Assembly: GCA_037189645.1 (NCBI GenBank)
Contig: JBBCIY010000004.1
Coordinates: 340,312-404,311, forward strand
Source: Taishania sp037189645
GTDB taxonomy: Bacteria; Bacteroidota; Bacteroidia; Flavobacteriales_D; Crocinitomicaceae
Reading direction: 5' to 3'
DNA length: 64,000 bases
Under the pieces are notes generated by a model. That model did no database searches, was not told where the DNA came from, and saw nothing but the letters and a program-made list of their open reading frames with translations. This document shows positions 61,932 to 64,000 of this stretch, in pieces. The number at the start of each line of letters is the position of its first letter. The first letter of the stretch is position 1. The position numbers and the translations under genes are program-made.

Positions 61932-62105
61932 TTATGGTTTAATAAAAGTTCCTGTTCTTATAGGACTACCCTTGCCTCCTTTTGTGAAAATCATAATTTC
62001 CCCAGTAACGTTATCCTTATAAAGATCATATCTGGCAATCGGTGCTTTATCTCCAAGCCATTCTTTTTTCAATTCATGAGCATCTATGCCTGCTTTTTGA
62101 GGACA
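61932..62105 (-). pseudogene. Orphan toxin tip fragment, Ntox33-like ending
   Basis: A 57-codon frame on the minus strand, opening directly after the TAA of the upstream immunity gene and ending at TAA (61932). It has no start codon. Its second half, RYDLYKDNVTGEIMIF and IRTGTFIKP, has the D-x-Y-x-D-x-x-T-G-E ... T-G ending seen in several predicted RNase toxin tips and resembles Ntox33. It is the 3' remnant of an older Rhs tip. Confidence 0.65.
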
Positions 62106-62579
62106 TTACCCATTTTCAATTATTTCTTTTTCATTAAACCCAGAGCTTCTAAGCAAATCAATTATCTCTTTTTGGTCTAATTTGTATACACTTACAGGTA
62201 AAGAAAAATTTATTATACTAGACAACCTTTTGAGTAAATTCAAATTAAAAATTTCAGTATTACACTGATCTCCGCAGTAGTATATTTCTATAAAAAAGAC
62301 TATTTCATCAACATAACATTCATCAATAAATCTATGATTCTCTTCTATGAAAGAAACATACCATTCTTCATATTTCCATTCATCATACTGCAACCCGAAC
62401 TGTTTAGGATGCTGTATCGATAACGACCCAAAATCATATACTTCATTTTTATCATGCCAAATCAAATCAGTTGGATTGTTTTGATCGGTGATAAGATAAT
62501 TACTCTTAATTCTTTCTCTAAATTGTGCAGGCCAAAAGTTCTTACCTGTTAAATTTAATGTAATTCTTGTTATTAACAT
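62106..62579 (-). CDS. Immunity candidate for the live Rhs tip
   Basis: A 157-residue acidic protein (ATG 62579; a TTG at 62585 is also in frame). No family was recognised. It begins MLITRITLNLTGKNFWPAQF and has YCGDQCNTEIFNLNLLKRLS in the middle, perhaps a relative of the DUF4279-like proteins by general layout. It begins ten bases after the stop of the live toxin at 62590, the expected place for the cognate immunity gene. Confidence 0.6.
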   Translation of the reverse strand: MLITRITLNLTGKNFWPAQFRERIKSNYLITDQNNPTDLIWHDKNEVYDFGSLSIQHPKQFGLQYDEWKYEEWYVSFIEENHRFIDECYVDEIVFFIEIYYCGDQCNTEIFNLNLLKRLSSIINFSLPVSVYKLDQKEIIDLLRSSGFNEKEIIENG

Positions 62580-62589
62580 ATACAAATAA

Positions 62590-64000
62590 TTATTCTAGAA
62601 ATAAACCTGTCTGAACCCAAGCCTTCGTTTTATTTCCTTGTAAAAAAACTTCATTGGTTACTTTATCAATATAGAAATCAGCATTTGTTGAACCTTTTAG
62701 TTCTTTAGAAAATTTCTTTACTAATTTACTTTTTGTACCATTTTTATGCCAGTCTTTTCCTAATAATTGAGTAATTTGATTTTCTGTCATTTTTTTACAG
62801 TTCTTAGCAATCTCAGTAGCAGTTTTCTTAGTTACAGCCGTTGCACATGGATTATCATTATGCACCAATATTTGCTGTTCACCAACAAAATACGTATGGA
62901 AATCTTCCACTGCAAAGTTATAAACAGTTACCGTGGTGTCTATCCGTTCTTTGTAGGTGAGGATACGATACTCTCCATTCCTGAGTGTTAGGGTGTCACC
63001 AATCTGGAGGTTTTGTGCCTTCTTCCATGTATCGGAAACCCAGAACGGATGGTTGTCAGTGGTATAGATGGTGTCATTGCCGGCAATCAGTTTATCCAGG
63101 TGGTCTATTTCCTTAACAACGGTATTATATACTGTTTTAAGCTCAATCACTCCTGTTTCTTCATCAAACGCCCAAACCTTGTCACCTACCTTGATGTTTT
63201 CAATAGCAGCTACCCCTTCTGCAACTGCGACAGGTGTTCCCTCAACAAAGCACGCTACTTTAATTGTTGCTTCTGTAACATCTTCAACTACTTCTGTTCC
63301 ACCTTTCATAAGCTTTACAAAAAGTTTCCCACCTCTTACAAATAATTTACCAAAGGGTACAAATTCTACTCCTCCGATAATCACTGCCGTAGCTGTAACT
63401 GTTTTTCCATTGATGACATCCTTTAACAGATCTCTTCCAGGAACAAGAATGCCAAAAGCTTTGTCATAAATAATCCCCGTTTGTATAGCATGTTCCGTTT
63501 GAGGATGTGTTTTTCTCCCTACGTAAGCTTTTTTCTTTTGAAATTCTGCTATTAAAGCAGCTTGTTTGGCTTCCTCGCTAGGTTCAGGGAGTGGCTCAGG
63601 AACTGCGTAATTTTGACGGGATAAATGATCTGTACCAACGTTGAAATTATCGTATGAACCATACTCCTTTTCATGTACTAATTGCTCCTTGTTTATTATT
63701 GAATTACCCTTATCAGGAGTCAACACAAAACCATCTAGTTCTACGGGGTTATCGTTAGTACCAATGACGCTGCCTTTTGAATTTGTTGGAGGAGGATCGC
63801 CCTCATTTGTAGAAGCCAGTCCATACGGATCTATAAAGAACACCGGGTTATTGTCAAATGCAACATACGGGCTCATCCATGGAAACTGATGCATCAACGG
63901 ATCCAGGCTCAGCCACCTACCCAACCTCGGGTCATACTGTCTGAACTCTGTGGTGTAGGAATTTCCGTTCCCCTTCACCTCGTTGTCCATTTCCATCCCG
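62590..64000 (-). CDS. Rhs polymorphic toxin, C-terminal part (core end, Hint, toxin tip)
   Basis: The frame continues beyond the right edge; about 469 codons are visible. Residues numbered from the ATG at 63996: 15-60 end the RHS core (YDPRLGRWLSLDPL, FFIDPYGL); 249-380 are a Hint autoprocessing domain, with Cys249 in ACFVEGTPVAV, a T-x-x-H in TTDNHPFWV and the C-terminal HN (379-380). The tip (381-468) ends ADFYIDKVTNEVFL and WVQTGLFLE. Hint would cleave after the HN, releasing the tip inside the target or shell. The tip family is not certain; it looks like a small RNase-type toxin. This is the only Rhs gene here that still has an intact frame across the edge. Confidence 0.85.
   Translation of the reverse strand, partial: GMEMDNEVKGNGNSYTTEFRQYDPRLGRWLSLDPLMHQFPWMSPYVAFDNNPVFFIDPYGLASTNEGDPPPTNSKGSVIGTNDNPVELDGFVLTPDKGNSIINKEQLVHEKEYGSYDNFNVGTDHLSRQNYAVPEPLPEPSEEAKQAALIAEFQKKKAYVGRKTHPQTEHAIQTGIIYDKAFGILVPGRDLLKDVINGKTVTATAVIIGGVEFVPFGKLFVRGGKLFVKLMKGGTEVVEDVTEATIKVACFVEGTPVAVAEGVAAIENIKVGDKVWAFDEETGVIELKTVYNTVVKEIDHLDKLIAGNDTIYTTDNHPFWVSDTWKKAQNLQIGDTLTLRNGEYRILTYKERIDTTVTVYNFAVEDFHTYFVGEQQILVHNDNPCATAVTKKTATEIAKNCKKMTENQITQLLGKDWHKNGTKSKLVKKFSKELKGSTNADFYIDKVTNEVFLQGNKTKAWVQTGLFLE
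62819..62890 (-). repeat. Hint-tail repeat, copy b
   Basis: The live-gene copy of the 72-base Hint-tail sequence, matched by 61372-61443 in the orphan cassette. Confidence 0.8.
63843..64000 (-). repeat. RHS-core repeat, copy 3 (continues beyond edge)
   Basis: Matches 60220-60377 with scattered, mostly synonymous differences. Repeated residues include YDPRLGRWLSLDPL and SPYVAF. Confidence 0.85.

Overview
This window looks like chromosome from a gliding-type member of the Bacteroidota, most likely order Flavobacteriales and perhaps close to Fluviicola/Crocinitomicaceae (inference). The grounds are several proteins with type IX secretion (T9SS) C-terminal sorting domains of both type A and type B, a PorP/SprF-family outer-membrane protein, GldE, a TonB-dependent receptor with a carboxypeptidase-like plug extension, and Bacteroidota-type TAnnTTTG promoter boxes sitting very close to start codons. 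No rRNA, tRNA, CRISPR array or insertion sequence was seen.

From 0 to 57 kb the layout is ordinary chromosome in short operons. Housekeeping and metabolic genes are a nitronate monooxygenase-like enzyme (cut by the left edge), methylmalonyl-CoA epimerase, cmk with a PaaK-like adenylating enzyme, a PpiD/SurA-like foldase, a TsaC/YciO-type protein, guaA, a LysM/periplasmic-binding hybrid overlapping hemF, an amino-acid permease, a BASS transporter, the rpsU-xer-raiA operon, an acyl-CoA dehydrogenase, apt, a four-gene operon (DUF2851, PspC, SDR reductase, HhH protein), a phosphopantetheinyl transferase facing gldE-ssb, paaZ, a serine hydrolase-LytS-LytR operon, a prolyl oligopeptidase, and an HMA protein with a copper P-type ATPase. 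Between them lie large secreted surface proteins: an SprB-repeat type B protein paired with its SprF-like partner (7.0-11.1 kb), a PCMD/PKD protein, an M43 metalloprotease, a 1226-residue CUB/P-domain/PKD type B protein, two SGNH-hydrolase-like proteins and a leucine-rich-repeat protein.

The most unusual region is 57.4-64.0 kb on the minus strand. It is the 3' end of an Rhs polymorphic-toxin gene (RHS core, Hint autoprocessing domain, small toxin tip) followed by its immunity gene and a chain of displaced tip/immunity cassettes. In transcription order (right to left): live toxin 1 and immunity 1; a 57-codon orphan toxin tip and a DUF4279-like immunity gene; an orphan Hint-tail/toxin tip and a DUF3885-like immunity gene; an orphan RHS-core copy with a hydrophobic tip, two paralogous membrane-anchored immunity candidates and a third small gene; then a decayed RHS-core fragment next to a lone four-helix membrane protein. 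RHS-core, Hint-tail and post-immunity spacer sequences recur at the seams. This is the footprint expected of repeated tip replacement by homologous recombination, with old tips kept downstream. The tips and immunity genes are visibly more AT-rich than the RHS core. The full Rhs gene starts beyond the right edge.
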